Source: a virus
DNA length: 27,830 bases
Strand: one strand, 5' to 3'
Virus record (IMG/VR): IMGVR_UViG_3300042549_011227
Coordinates: 1-27,830 of that record
Below, in pieces: positions 1 through 7,423 of the stretch (its first letter is position 1; the number at the start of each line of letters is the position of its first letter). The notes below the pieces were generated by a model. That model had not been told where the DNA came from. It did no database searches and was given only the letters and a program-made list of their open reading frames with translations. The position numbers were made by a program, and so were the translations under genes.

Positions 1-117
1 GCTGCCGAGGCTCCCGCTGCCGAGGCTCCCGCTGCCGAGGCTCCCGCTGCCGAGGCTCCCGCTGCCGAGGCTCCCGCTGCCGAGGCTCCCGCTGCCGAGG
101 CTCCCGCTGCCGAGGCT
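1..117 (+). repeat. 15-nt tandem repeat array (AAEAP codons)
   Basis: Seven perfect copies of GCTGCCGAGGCTCCC are followed by a truncated eighth copy in which the last codon becomes CGG. The array starts at or before the window edge. It is in frame with the downstream coding sequence, so copy-number change would lengthen or shorten the linker without a frameshift. Perfect nucleotide identity indicates recent expansion or homogenisation. Confidence 0.97.
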
Positions 118-675
118 CGGTTCTCCGAGGTGATGAAGATCCTGTCGGCCCTGTTGCCGGCGGCCGCGTCGCAGGACTTGGTGTCACTGGGAGACGCACT
201 CGAGGCGGCCTTCCGCCGCCCCGCGCCCTATGACGTGCTGTTCACGGTGCAGCCGAACCCGGCTTCATTCGACGCCGAAGCCTTGCGTGAGGCCATGTTC
301 GGCGACTTTCCCGAAGGCTTGGTGCTCGGCGCCGCCGCCCTCGACGCCACCGACCGCTACCTGGCCAAGAGCCTCACGGCGATCCCCGACGACGCCATGG
401 CCGCTGCCTGGGCCTCCGATGAGGATGACCTGGACGATCGCGACGCCGTTCGCCCCGCCTTCGTCGGCCTGACCGTCCTGTTCCGTGAGCACAACCGCCG
501 CTTCAACGGCCTGACCACCACCCCGGCCATCATCACCCGGGTCTATGCCGACATGCGGGTCAACCTGATGATCCTGCCTGACGGCGGCGAGCCTTACGCG
601 CGGCTGGACATCCCGTTCGAGCCGGTCCTCGACCCGGACGCCCTCGGGCGCGCCTGGACCCACATCCACTTCTGA
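1..675 (+). CDS. C-terminal part of unknown phage protein with AAEAP repeats (5' partial)
   Basis: The reading frame is open from base 1 and ends at TGA 673-675, so the gene begins upstream of the window; the GTG at 130 and ATG at 133 are internal codons rather than the obvious start. The first 39 codons read Ala-Ala-Glu-Ala-Pro repeatedly and run without a break into an ordered-looking domain of about 185 residues (from FSEVMKIL to AWTHIHF). The repeat segment would be an extended, Pro/Ala-rich linker. I do not recognise the domain. It lies immediately upstream of the gpW-like gene, where a lambda-type operon would have the terminase large subunit, but nothing in the sequence looks like terminase. 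Codon use is the same GC-rich pattern as the head genes, so it most likely belongs to the phage operon. Confidence 0.75.
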   Translation, partial: AAEAPAAEAPAAEAPAAEAPAAEAPAAEAPAAEAPAAEARFSEVMKILSALLPAAASQDLVSLGDALEAAFRRPAPYDVLFTVQPNPASFDAEALREAMFGDFPEGLVLGAAALDATDRYLAKSLTAIPDDAMAAAWASDEDDLDDRDAVRPAFVGLTVLFREHNRRFNGLTTTPAIITRVYADMRVNLMILPDGGEPYARLDIPFEPVLDPDALGRAWTHIHF

Positions 676-724
676 TCCGGATCCGGGCGGCCTTCGGTCC
701 CCGTTGTCGCGAGGGCCGCCCCGT

Positions 725-991
725 ATGGCATCGACCACCAACCGTCCGCCCGAGCTGATCGGGGTCGCTGACGACACCCTGCGGCTCTGGCTTACCCAGG
801 CCCAGCAGGCCATCCAGGACCTGACCACGGGCGGCAAGGTGCAGAGCGCCTCCTACGCCCAGAACGCCGGGTCCAAGGCCGTTGCCTACACCAGGGCCGA
901 CCTGCCGGCGCTCTACCGTCGTGTGCAGACCCTGTCCCAGGCGCTCGGCCTCGTCGAGCGTCGTCGCCCGATGAGGCCCTACTTCGGATGA
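725..991 (+). CDS. gpW-like head-to-tail joining protein
   Basis: A small protein of 88 residues from ATG 725; a TTG at 704 would add seven residues, but the ATG has a purine-rich GAGGGC stretch about ten bases upstream. The pattern of an N-terminal helix with repeated Gln/Ala, a short basic turn and the segment YTRADLPALYRRVQTLSQAL resembles the gpW family of lambda-like phages, which plugs the portal after DNA packaging and completes the connector. Position supports this: it directly precedes the portal gene, and its stop overlaps the portal start as ATGA at 988-991, indicating translational coupling. The family call rests on size, pattern and gene order. Confidence 0.7.
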   Translation: MASTTNRPPELIGVADDTLRLWLTQAQQAIQDLTTGGKVQSASYAQNAGSKAVAYTRADLPALYRRVQTLSQALGLVERRRPMRPYFG

Positions 992-2664
992 GCAGCCGAC
1001 CCGCCCTCGTCGATCCGCAAGGCCGCCCCCTGACGGCCGAGCCTCCGCGCGCCCGCGCCCGCGCCAGCACCGGCGCGCCGTCCGCGCGCTACCCCTATGG
1101 CCAGGCCGCCTTTCCCTACCAGGCCGCGTCCTGGATTTCGCCGGAGATGGGCGAATGGCAGCCGCAGATCCGCTCGCCGGATTCGGAGATCAACCAGTTC
1201 CGCGACCGCATGGTCGCCCGCCAGCGCGACCTGGTCCGCAACGACGGCATGGCCTCGGGCGGTATCGCCAAGATCCTCGACAACACCGTCGGCTCGCGGT
1301 TCCGCTGGCGCTCGACCCCCGACTACCGCGCCCTGGCCCAGGCCACGGGCATCAAGGCCTTCGACGCCGCCTGGGCCAACGAATACCGTCAGGCGGCCGA
1401 GAGTCGTTGGCGCGGCTACTCCGAAGATGTCGGCCGCTACAGCGACGTCTCGCGCCAGCTGCCGCTGGCCGAGCAGCTGCGCCTGGCCCTGCGCCACAAG
1501 CTTGTCGACGGCGACAGCCTGATGGTCGCCTATCACCTGCCCGAACGGGTCGGCCGCGGCCGCGCCAAATACGCCACGGCCTGGAAGCTGATCGATCCGG
1601 ATCGGCTGTCCAACCCCTACCAGCAGCAGGATGACCGCTATCTGCGTGGCGGCGTCGAGATTGATGACGACGATGTCCCCGTCGCCGTCCACATCCGCAA
1701 GGCTCAGCCCAACGACTGGTACGCCGGCGTCGACCAGATGACCTGGGAACGGGTGCTCATTGAGGATGAGGACGGTTGGCGCCGTGTCATCCACGACTTC
1801 GACCACGACCGCGCGAACCAGCACCGGGGCGTCGGGGTCTTCGCCCCGGTTCTGGCCCGGCTGAAGATGCTGGCCACCTACTACGGCCTCGAGCTGCAAC
1901 AGGCCGCCCTGCAGGCCTCGCTGGGCACCTATCTCACCAGCCCCTACGATCCCGCCCAGGTCATGGACGCGGTCGGCCAGGACGACGACAGCCTGTCGGC
2001 CTACCAGCAGCTGCGCCTCGACTGGGCCAAGGAACGCCCGGCCCTGTTCAACGGCGTCAACGTCGCCGGCCTCGCCCCCGGTGAGGACATCAAGACGGTG
2101 TCTTCGACCCACCCTCACGAAGGCTTCGAGGCCTTCGCCCATGAGATGCAGGCCGGCTCGGCCTCGGCCCTCGGCATCACGCTCGAGCAGTTCAACCAGC
2201 GCTGGAATGAGATGAACTACTCCAACGCCCGGGGGTCCTTCATGGACACCTGGAAGACGTTGATCCGGCGGCGTCACCAGTTCGAGACCGGCACCGCCAA
2301 CCCGGTCGTCACCACCTGGATGCACGAGCCCTTCGAGAACGGCGAGCTGCCCCTGCCGGCGGGCGCCCCCGACTACATCGAGCATCGCACCGAATACAGT
2401 CGCGGCATGTGGCTGGGCCCGGCGCGCGGCTGGATGGATCCCGTCAAGGAACCGCAGGGCGCCGTGCTCGAGATGGATGCCGGCCTCACCACCCTGCAGG
2501 AAGTCGGCGGCGTCCAAGGCTTCGACTACGAGGAACGCCTCGACCAGCGCGCCATCGAAGTCCAGGCCTTCAAGGATCGGGGCCTCACGCCTCCCAGCTG
2601 GGCGGCGATGAACGTCGGCGCCGACCAGGCTTCCCAACCTCAAGAGGTCCCGAAAGCCAAATGA
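988..2664 (+). CDS. Portal protein, lambda gpB family
   Basis: 558 residues, the usual size for lambda-family portals. After a basic, Pro-rich N-terminus of about 40 residues comes the typical segment RDLVRNDGMASGGIAK (about 80-95), then the family-like core with LVDGDSLMVAYHLPE and WKLIDPDRLSNPYQQ, and a C-terminal part containing ITLEQFNQRWNEMNYSNAR. The protein forms the dodecameric ring at one capsid vertex through which DNA enters and to which the tail complex attaches. The start ATG overlaps the upstream stop and its own stop overlaps the protease start, both as ATGA, so three genes are coupled in a row. Strong assignment. Confidence 0.93.
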   Translation: MSSRPALVDPQGRPLTAEPPRARARASTGAPSARYPYGQAAFPYQAASWISPEMGEWQPQIRSPDSEINQFRDRMVARQRDLVRNDGMASGGIAKILDNTVGSRFRWRSTPDYRALAQATGIKAFDAAWANEYRQAAESRWRGYSEDVGRYSDVSRQLPLAEQLRLALRHKLVDGDSLMVAYHLPERVGRGRAKYATAWKLIDPDRLSNPYQQQDDRYLRGGVEIDDDDVPVAVHIRKAQPNDWYAGVDQMTWERVLIEDEDGWRRVIHDFDHDRANQHRGVGVFAPVLARLKMLATYYGLELQQAALQASLGTYLTSPYDPAQVMDAVGQDDDSLSAYQQLRLDWAKERPALFNGVNVAGLAPGEDIKTVSSTHPHEGFEAFAHEMQAGSASALGITLEQFNQRWNEMNYSNARGSFMDTWKTLIRRRHQFETGTANPVVTTWMHEPFENGELPLPAGAPDYIEHRTEYSRGMWLGPARGWMDPVKEPQGAVLEMDAGLTTLQEVGGVQGFDYEERLDQRAIEVQAFKDRGLTPPSWAAMNVGADQASQPQEVPKAK

Positions 2665-3536
2665 CCCGCGCCCTCGCCAACTTCCCCCACCTGGCCCAGC
2701 GGCTGTTCAACACCCCGCTGGCCCTGCACCCCGGCAAGGCCGAGGTGGTCATGGCCGCCCTGTCCGACCACTTCGGCCTGTCGAACCTGCTGCGCCCCGA
2801 CGGCCAGATGGTCGCCCTGCCCAGCTTCGACCTGGAGGAAGAGGCGGAGGCCGCCTGGACCCCGTATCGGGTCATCGAGGGCGTCGCCATCATCCCGATC
2901 GAAGGCACCCTGGTCCACAAGTTGGGCACCTTGCGGCCCTATAGCGGGATGACCGGCTATGACGGCATCCGCGCAAACCTCTCGCTGGCGCTGGGCGACG
3001 ATAGTGTCCGAGCGCTGATGTTTGACATCGACAGCGGCGGCGGCGAGGTCGCCGGCTGTTTCGACCTGGTCGACGAGATCCACGCTGTCCGGGGCGAAAA
3101 GCCTATGTGGTCGGTGCTCTCCGAAAGCGCCTACTCCGCCGCCTATGCCCTGGCCTCGGCGACCGACCGGATCATCGTGCCCCGAACGGGCGGCACCGGC
3201 TCTGTCGGGGTCATCTCGCTGAACGTCGACCTGACACGCGCCCTCGAGAGGGACGGGATCGACGTCACCCTGATTACCTACGGCGACCAGAAGGCAGACG
3301 GCCACCCGGCCAGCAAGCTCAGCGATGCCGCCAGGGCGCGCAAACAAGCCGACGTCAACATAGTCGGCGATCTCTTCGTCGAGACCACGGCCCGCAACCG
3401 AAAGATGGCGGTATCCAAGGTCAAGGCGACCCAGGCCGGCACCTTCCTGGGCGCGCGCAGCGTCGAGGTCGGCTTCGCCGACGCCGTCCAGTCGCCTTCC
3501 GACGCCTTCCGGGCCCTGCTCGCCGAGCTGGGCTGA
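2661..3536 (+). CDS. S49-family capsid maturation protease (gpC-like)
   Basis: Read from ATG 2661, which overlaps the portal stop by four bases, giving 291 residues. It has the ClpP/SppA-type fold signatures of S49 peptidases: DIDSGGGEVAG (about 122-132), the serine segment SESAYSAAYALASA with the probable nucleophile Ser159, and a lysine segment YGDQKADGHP with probable general base Lys211. In lambda the homologue gpC (439 aa) processes the portal and scaffold, and its C-terminal third is the scaffold Nu3. Here the protein stops right after the protease core, and the scaffold-like part is a separate gene starting 52 bases later. A longer in-frame reading exists upstream but overlaps the portal gene and lacks the coupled start. 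Confidence 0.92.
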   Translation: MTRALANFPHLAQRLFNTPLALHPGKAEVVMAALSDHFGLSNLLRPDGQMVALPSFDLEEEAEAAWTPYRVIEGVAIIPIEGTLVHKLGTLRPYSGMTGYDGIRANLSLALGDDSVRALMFDIDSGGGEVAGCFDLVDEIHAVRGEKPMWSVLSESAYSAAYALASATDRIIVPRTGGTGSVGVISLNVDLTRALERDGIDVTLITYGDQKADGHPASKLSDAARARKQADVNIVGDLFVETTARNRKMAVSKVKATQAGTFLGARSVEVGFADAVQSPSDAFRALLAELG

Positions 3537-3542
3537 TCCTCC

Positions 3543-3569
3543 CCCGCGGCTCCCGACCGGGAAAGCGGG
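3543..3569 (+). promoter_or_regulatory. Hairpin between protease and scaffold genes
   Basis: CCCGC (3543-3547) pairs with GCGGG (3565-3569), with an inner TCCC/GGGA pair (3551-3554, 3559-3562). It is modest in length, has no T tract, and lies just upstream of the scaffold start. It may affect stability or initiation; function is inferred only from position. Confidence 0.35.
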
Positions 3570-3588
3570 TCAACCAGGGACTACTGCC

Positions 3589-4248
3589 ATGAAAATGAAA
3601 ACCGGCCTGTTTGGCCGCGCCATGCCGTTCGCCCACTTCGCCGGCCTCGGCGGCAAGAAAGCCTCGGAAGAAGACGACAAGGCTCCCGCCGGCAAGACGG
3701 CCGCGGAAGACGACGACGACACCTCCGCCGAGGATGACGACGACAAGGACTCCGCCCGCGCCGAGGGGGAAGACGACGCGCCCGGCGACGATGACGACAA
3801 GTCGGCCGAAGAGGACGACGACAAGGCCCGGGCCGACGATGGCGACGACGACAAGGATGCCGAGGAAGACGAACCGCCGCCCCCGAAGACGAAGAAGGCC
3901 AAGGCCGCCAAGCCGGTCAGCGCCGACTTCCGCAAGGGTCGCACCGCCGAGCGCAAGCGCTGCGCCCGGATCTTCAACGACCCCGCCGCCGCCCGAAACC
4001 CCCAGGCCGCCGCGACCCTGGCCTTCACCACCGGCCTGTCGTCCTCGGACGCGATCGCCATGCTCAAGACCCTTGGTCCCGGCAAGGCCTCGAGCCGCCA
4101 GAACCCGGACCTTGGCGCCGACCGCGAGCGCACCGGCGCCCAGCCCCAGACCGGCAAGGGATGGGACCGGGCCCTCAGCGGCGTGACCACCCCGCGCGGT
4201 CAGTCGGCCGGCTCCGGCTGGGACAGGGCCCTCGGCGCCCGCCGCTAA
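3589..4248 (+). CDS. Putative Nu3-like scaffold protein, highly acidic
   Basis: 219 residues from ATG 3589. Residues about 24-105 are a low-complexity run of Asp, Glu, Lys and Ala, repeatedly giving clusters of three or four Asp. After a basic stretch (PKTKKAKAAKP) comes a folded-looking segment, ERKRCARIFNDPAAARNPQAA followed by LAFTTGLSSSDAIAML, resembling the C-terminal scaffold segment that is usually fused to S49 proteases in related prophages. A Gly/Arg/Ser-rich tail ends the protein, with the block GWDRALSG near its end repeated as GWDRALGA. The inferred role is internal scaffold for capsid assembly, later degraded by the protease. The split from the protease and the long acidic insertion are unusual. 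No database comparison was possible. Confidence 0.6.
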   Translation: MKMKTGLFGRAMPFAHFAGLGGKKASEEDDKAPAGKTAAEDDDDTSAEDDDDKDSARAEGEDDAPGDDDDKSAEEDDDKARADDGDDDKDAEEDEPPPPKTKKAKAAKPVSADFRKGRTAERKRCARIFNDPAAARNPQAAATLAFTTGLSSSDAIAMLKTLGPGKASSRQNPDLGADRERTGAQPQTGKGWDRALSGVTTPRGQSAGSGWDRALGARR

Positions 4249-4260
4249 CCCCTCTTAACC

Positions 4261-4280
4261 CCGGCGGCCCTGGCCGCCGG
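4261..4280 (+). terminator. Hairpin with pyrimidine tail between scaffold and decoration genes
   Basis: CCGGCGGCC (4261-4269) and GGCCGCCGG (4272-4280) are perfect complements, making a stem of eight to nine base pairs with a minimal loop, followed by TCCTTCCTTT. The T-rich tail resembles a weak intrinsic terminator and the position, 12 bases after the scaffold stop, fits partial termination or an RNA-processing and stability element. Confidence 0.5.
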
Positions 4281-4333
4281 TCCTTCCTTTCACAGAAGGC
4301 CGGAGATCCCGGCCAGGATTCCGGAGACCTTCC

Positions 4334-5023
4334 ATGGCCGACCCTCAAGTCGCTCCCCTGACCGAACGCCGCCACGCCGGCGGTTACATCGTCTGGCAGC
4401 CCGATGACGGGCAGATGACCAACAAGCAGATCGTGCTTTCCAGTGCGATCGCCGCCATTGTCGGCGCTGGCCTGGTCCTGGGTCAGATCACGATCGGCGC
4501 CCGAACGGCCGTCGGCGCGGCCGGCAACCCCGCCCCCGCCGGCGCGACCATCAGCGCCGCCCCTGTCTGCACCCTCGCGGCCAAGGTCGGGGTTCACAGC
4601 TTCGTCTGCGTCACCGCCGGCGCAACCGGCAAGTTCCGTCACATCGATCCGCAGGGCGAGATCGTCGGCGTCGCCACCACCGGCACCCCCTACACCGGCG
4701 GCGGCATGACCCTGACCATCACCGACTCCGGGACCGACCCGGCGCTTGGCGAGACCTTCACCGTCACCGTCACCGCCGCCGCCGCCTCGGGCAAATGGGT
4801 GCCTTACGATCCCACCGCGCTCAACGGCGCCCAGACTGCCGCCGGCATCCTCTGGTCGGAATACTCCGACTGCACCCTGGCCGACCAGGCCGCCACCGCC
4901 ACCGTCCGCGGCCCCTGCAAGGTGAACCGCAACGAGCTGATCTGGGGCGCGAACGTCACCACGACCCAGCACAAGACCGACGCCTACGCCGCCCTGGACC
5001 TCCTCGGCGTCCAGAGCGTCTGA
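4334..5023 (+). CDS. Head decoration protein, lambda gpD-like with insertion
   Basis: 229 residues from ATG 4334, about twice lambda gpD (110 aa). The first part, with IVLSSAIAAIVGAGLVLGQIT (30-55), matches the opening strand of the gpD fold, and the later part GKWVPYDPTALNGAQTAAGI followed by ILW matches its second half. Between them sits roughly 90 residues of beta-rich sequence (VGVHSFVCVTAGATGKFRHI and onward to TFTVTVTAA), an insertion type I recall from other prophage decoration proteins. Decoration trimers bind the expanded capsid at three-fold sites and stabilise it. The position between scaffold and major capsid gene agrees with lambda order. Hairpins lie in both flanking gaps. Confidence 0.85.
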   Translation: MADPQVAPLTERRHAGGYIVWQPDDGQMTNKQIVLSSAIAAIVGAGLVLGQITIGARTAVGAAGNPAPAGATISAAPVCTLAAKVGVHSFVCVTAGATGKFRHIDPQGEIVGVATTGTPYTGGGMTLTITDSGTDPALGETFTVTVTAAAASGKWVPYDPTALNGAQTAAGILWSEYSDCTLADQAATATVRGPCKVNRNELIWGANVTTTQHKTDAYAALDLLGVQSV

Positions 5024-5032
5024 CCCAGACCG

Positions 5033-5073
5033 CGCCCCGGACCTCAGCCCTCACTTGAGTGCGGTCCGGGGCG
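5033..5073 (+). promoter_or_regulatory. Long hairpin between decoration and major capsid genes
   Basis: CGCCCCGGACC (5033-5043) pairs perfectly with GGTCCGGGGCG (5063-5073) around a 19-nt loop. There is no T tract, so it is not a classic intrinsic terminator. A second small hairpin, GGACC TGC GGTCC, follows at 5140-5152. Together they occupy an unusually long 159-bp gap before the capsid gene. Likely roles are mRNA 5'-end protection, processing or tuning of capsid output. Confidence 0.6.
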
Positions 5074-5182
5074 ACCCGGCCCTCTCCAAAACGCCCGCGA
5101 AACCCGGCCCTGGGCAGGCCGCCTTCGCTCCGGCCCATTGGACCTGCGGTCCGGGCGGCAGCTCTCTCAGGACATCCCTTCC

Positions 5183-6220
5183 ATGGCACAGATCAACATC
5201 TTCCAGAACGACGCCTTCTCGACCTTCGAGATGACCAGCGCCATCGAGCGCCTGCCCTTCATCCCGGAGGGCCTCGGCTCCCTCAACATCTTCTCCGACA
5301 TGCCGATCCGCACCACGGCCCTCGGCGTCGAAGAGCGGGACGGCGTGCTGACGGTTATCCCGACCAGCGAGCGCGGCGCCCCGATCCCGACCGAACGCAC
5401 CACCGAGCGTCGCAAGATGCGCTATTTCGAGGTTCCCCGGATCGTCCAGGGCGACACCATCACGGCCGCCGAGATCCAGAATATCCGGCAGTTCGGTCAG
5501 GAGACCGAGCTGATGCAGGTTCAGACCGAGGTGGCCCGCCGCCTGGCCGGCCCCACGGGCCTGATCACCAACATCAAATACACCCACGAGAACATGCGGC
5601 TGGCGGCGGTCCAGGGTAAGCTGATCGATGCCGACGGCACCGTCCTCTACAACTGGTTCGACGAATTCCAGGTGGCGGAAGCGGCGACGGTCTTCTTCGA
5701 CCTGGCCTCGCAGACCGCCAACACCATCCGCGGCATCTGCAACAGCATCATCCGCGGCATGTACCGGTCGGCCAAGGGCGCCATGCCGCCCGGCACGCGC
5801 ATCGTCGCCCTCTGCGGCGACGGCTTCTATGACAAGTTCGTGCAGCACACCGACGTCGTCCGCACCTTCCTCAACTGGCAGGCTGCCGAGGAACTGCGCG
5901 GCGGGATGGGCGGCGCCTTCGACAGCTTCCCCTTCGGCGGCATCGAATGGTCCAACTATCGCGGCTCGGACGACAACACGACGATCAAGATCGCCACGGA
6001 GGAAGTGAAGTTCTTCCCGATCGCGCCGGGCATTTTCGAACGGGCCCTGGCCCCGGGCGAGACCTTCGAGTGGGTCAACACCCCCGGCAAGGAATTCTAC
6101 GTCATCAACATCCCGGACCGGGATCGCAACAGCTACGTCCGTTTCGAGGCCTACAGCTACCCGCTGTTCATCTGCAAACGGCCGGAAGTGCTGCGCAAAG
6201 GCTCGTCGGCGGCCAGCTAG
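5183..6220 (+). CDS. Major capsid protein, lambda gpE family
   Basis: 345 residues from ATG 5183, preceded by CAGGACATCCC as a plausible ribosome site; a TTG at 5138 would add 15 residues that look like non-coding sequence. Family features are the N-terminal FSTFEMTSAIERLPFIPEGL, the segment PIRTTALGVEERDGVLTVIP (41-60) and TERRKMRYFEVPRIVQGDTI (74-93), then the C-terminal EFYVINIPDRDRNSYVRFEA. This is the HK97-fold shell protein needed in hundreds of copies. It sits directly after the decoration gene, with stable hairpins in the gaps on both sides. Size matches lambda gpE (341 aa). Very secure call. Confidence 0.95.
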   Translation: MAQINIFQNDAFSTFEMTSAIERLPFIPEGLGSLNIFSDMPIRTTALGVEERDGVLTVIPTSERGAPIPTERTTERRKMRYFEVPRIVQGDTITAAEIQNIRQFGQETELMQVQTEVARRLAGPTGLITNIKYTHENMRLAAVQGKLIDADGTVLYNWFDEFQVAEAATVFFDLASQTANTIRGICNSIIRGMYRSAKGAMPPGTRIVALCGDGFYDKFVQHTDVVRTFLNWQAAEELRGGMGGAFDSFPFGGIEWSNYRGSDDNTTIKIATEEVKFFPIAPGIFERALAPGETFEWVNTPGKEFYVINIPDRDRNSYVRFEAYSYPLFICKRPEVLRKGSSAAS

Positions 6221-6273
6221 GCCACCGTCTCCCCAAACGGTCGCCGCGTGGCTTGGGCCCCGCGTGGCGGCCG

Positions 6274-6319
6274 GGGGCGCGGCGGATGGGTTCCCGATGC
6301 CCGCGTACCGCCGCGCCCC
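6274..6319 (+). promoter_or_regulatory. Long hairpin after major capsid gene
   Basis: GGGGCGCGGCGG (6274-6285) pairs perfectly with CCGCCGCGCCCC (6308-6319) around a 22-nt loop that itself contains GGGTTCCC. It occupies the 149-bp gap between the capsid stop and the next gene, which shows no ORF of its own. It could block 3' exonucleases and keep the capsid message abundant, or attenuate read-through into the low-copy connector gene. Confidence 0.55.
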
Positions 6320-6369
6320 ACCCTCCGGCCCAGGCCCCTGCCTGCCCCTCTGCCAGACTGGAGATCTCC

Positions 6370-6741
6370 ATGGCCATCGACTGGGACGCCGTCGTCCTCG
6401 GCCCGGTCATGGGGATTTTCGGCGGTCCGCCCGCCGGATCCGCGTCGGGCGCCGCCATTACATATTTCGCCGCCGATCGCCTGGGCCAGCCGGGCCTGCC
6501 TCTGCCCGACGCGGTCTTCGACGAAGGCCATGAGGTGGTCACGCTCGAGGACGGCCAGCCGGTGTCCAGCGTCATGCCGGCCCTCGGGGTCCGCGCCTCC
6601 CGCTTCGCCGGCCTGCCTGGCGAGCCCGCCCAGAACGGCCAGGTGCAGATCCCCGGTCGCGGCCTCTACGTCGTCCGCGACACCCAGCCCGACGGTCAGG
6701 GCCACGTCACCCTGCTGCTCAACCTCATGGTCCCGGCCTGA
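6370..6741 (+). CDS. Head-tail attachment protein, gpFII-like
   Basis: 123 residues from ATG 6370, with GGAGATCTCC just upstream. The composition and layout, N-terminal Ala/Gly-rich part and C-terminal beta segment RGLYVVRDTQPDGQGHVTLL, match the small proteins that sit after the major capsid gene in lambda-like operons and are related to gpFII, which forms the last ring of the head and the tail docking site. The position at the exact junction between head genes of lambda type and tail genes of Mu type makes it the adaptor in this chimera. Family assignment is by size, pattern and order. Confidence 0.6.
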   Translation: MAIDWDAVVLGPVMGIFGGPPAGSASGAAITYFAADRLGQPGLPLPDAVFDEGHEVVTLEDGQPVSSVMPALGVRASRFAGLPGEPAQNGQVQIPGRGLYVVRDTQPDGQGHVTLLLNLMVPA

Positions 6742-6776
6742 CGCCGAGAGCCCAAACGACGCGAGGCCCCGATTTC

Positions 6777-7361
6777 ATGAACTCGCCCCCCGACTTCCGC
6801 GACCTGGTCCGCGACGCCCTGCAGGGGCGCACGGACGCCGGACCGCGCGTCTTCACCCCGCGCACCTGGCCAACGAAGGTCGAGGCCATGCCGATTATCC
6901 TGGTCCGCTACGCCCGCAGCGACCGGGTCAGCCTGGGCCGGGGAGACATCCAGTTCACCGCCACCGATTCCATCGAGATCGAGCTGCAGGCCGCCGCCTT
7001 CGCCGCCGGCGATGACGCCGCCGCCCTGGTCGCCGAGGACGAAGCCTGGCGGATCCAGAAACAGGTCGAGGCGGCGATCGTCGGCTATGCGCCCCTGACC
7101 CAGCTGATCCAGCAGTTCCCCCATATCCGCTCGGGGATCGCCCGCAGTTCCGAAGGCCAGCGGGTGTTCGTCGGCATCAAGACCGACCTCGGCCTCGAAT
7201 ACTATCAGGGGCCCGAGGACTTCGGCGCCTATGACGGCGACGAGGTGACCGCCGACCCGCTGCCCGATCTGCAGCAGGTCCGCATCGATACCGACTACGC
7301 CGAGCCCGGCGCGCCCGAAACGCCGAACCACGGCCCGATCGGCAACGTCGATCTGGTCTGA
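6777..7361 (+). CDS. Probable tail terminator (Mu gp37-like position)
   Basis: 194 residues from ATG 6777. The central region IELQAAAFAAGDDAAALVAE followed by DEAWRIQKQVEAAIVGYAPL looks like the alpha/beta layout of tail terminator or tail completion proteins, which cap the growing tail and join it to the head. It lies between the head attachment gene and the sheath gene, where Mu-like phages have gp37/gp38. The C-terminal 35 residues are acidic and proline-rich (PLPDLQQVRIDTDYAEPGAP). No diagnostic motif is visible, so the call depends on gene order. The first copy of the shared GCGAGCGCCGCTCGCAT hairpin follows 12 bases after the stop. Confidence 0.55.
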   Translation: MNSPPDFRDLVRDALQGRTDAGPRVFTPRTWPTKVEAMPIILVRYARSDRVSLGRGDIQFTATDSIEIELQAAAFAAGDDAAALVAEDEAWRIQKQVEAAIVGYAPLTQLIQQFPHIRSGIARSSEGQRVFVGIKTDLGLEYYQGPEDFGAYDGDEVTADPLPDLQQVRIDTDYAEPGAPETPNHGPIGNVDLV

Positions 7362-7371
7362 CCCTCTCGAC

Positions 7372-7389
7372 TGCGAGCGCCGCTCGCAT
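7372..7389 (+). repeat. Late-operon hairpin repeat, copy 1
   Basis: The core GCGAGCGCCGCTCGCAT at 7373-7389 forms a seven-base-pair stem (7372-7378 with 7382-7388) and a GCC loop. It lies between the tail terminator and sheath genes. This is the shortest stem of the four copies; a CTCATCCTTTTATCC stretch follows. Confidence 0.8.
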
Positions 7390-7423
7390 CCCCTCATCCT
7401 TTTATCCGCCGGAGCCGCGCGCC

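Noticed and set aside
1-117. Repeat array as a CRISPR
   Set aside because: Units are contiguous 15-mers with no spacers and lie in frame within a coding sequence.
979-2643. 554-aa antisense ORF opposite the portal gene
   Set aside because: A mirror of strong GC3 bias in the portal gene; the + strand protein is a clear portal family member.
3661-3860. Repeated DDDDK motifs as specific protease sites
   Set aside because: They arise from low-complexity Asp/Lys composition; there is no reason to assign a cleavage function.
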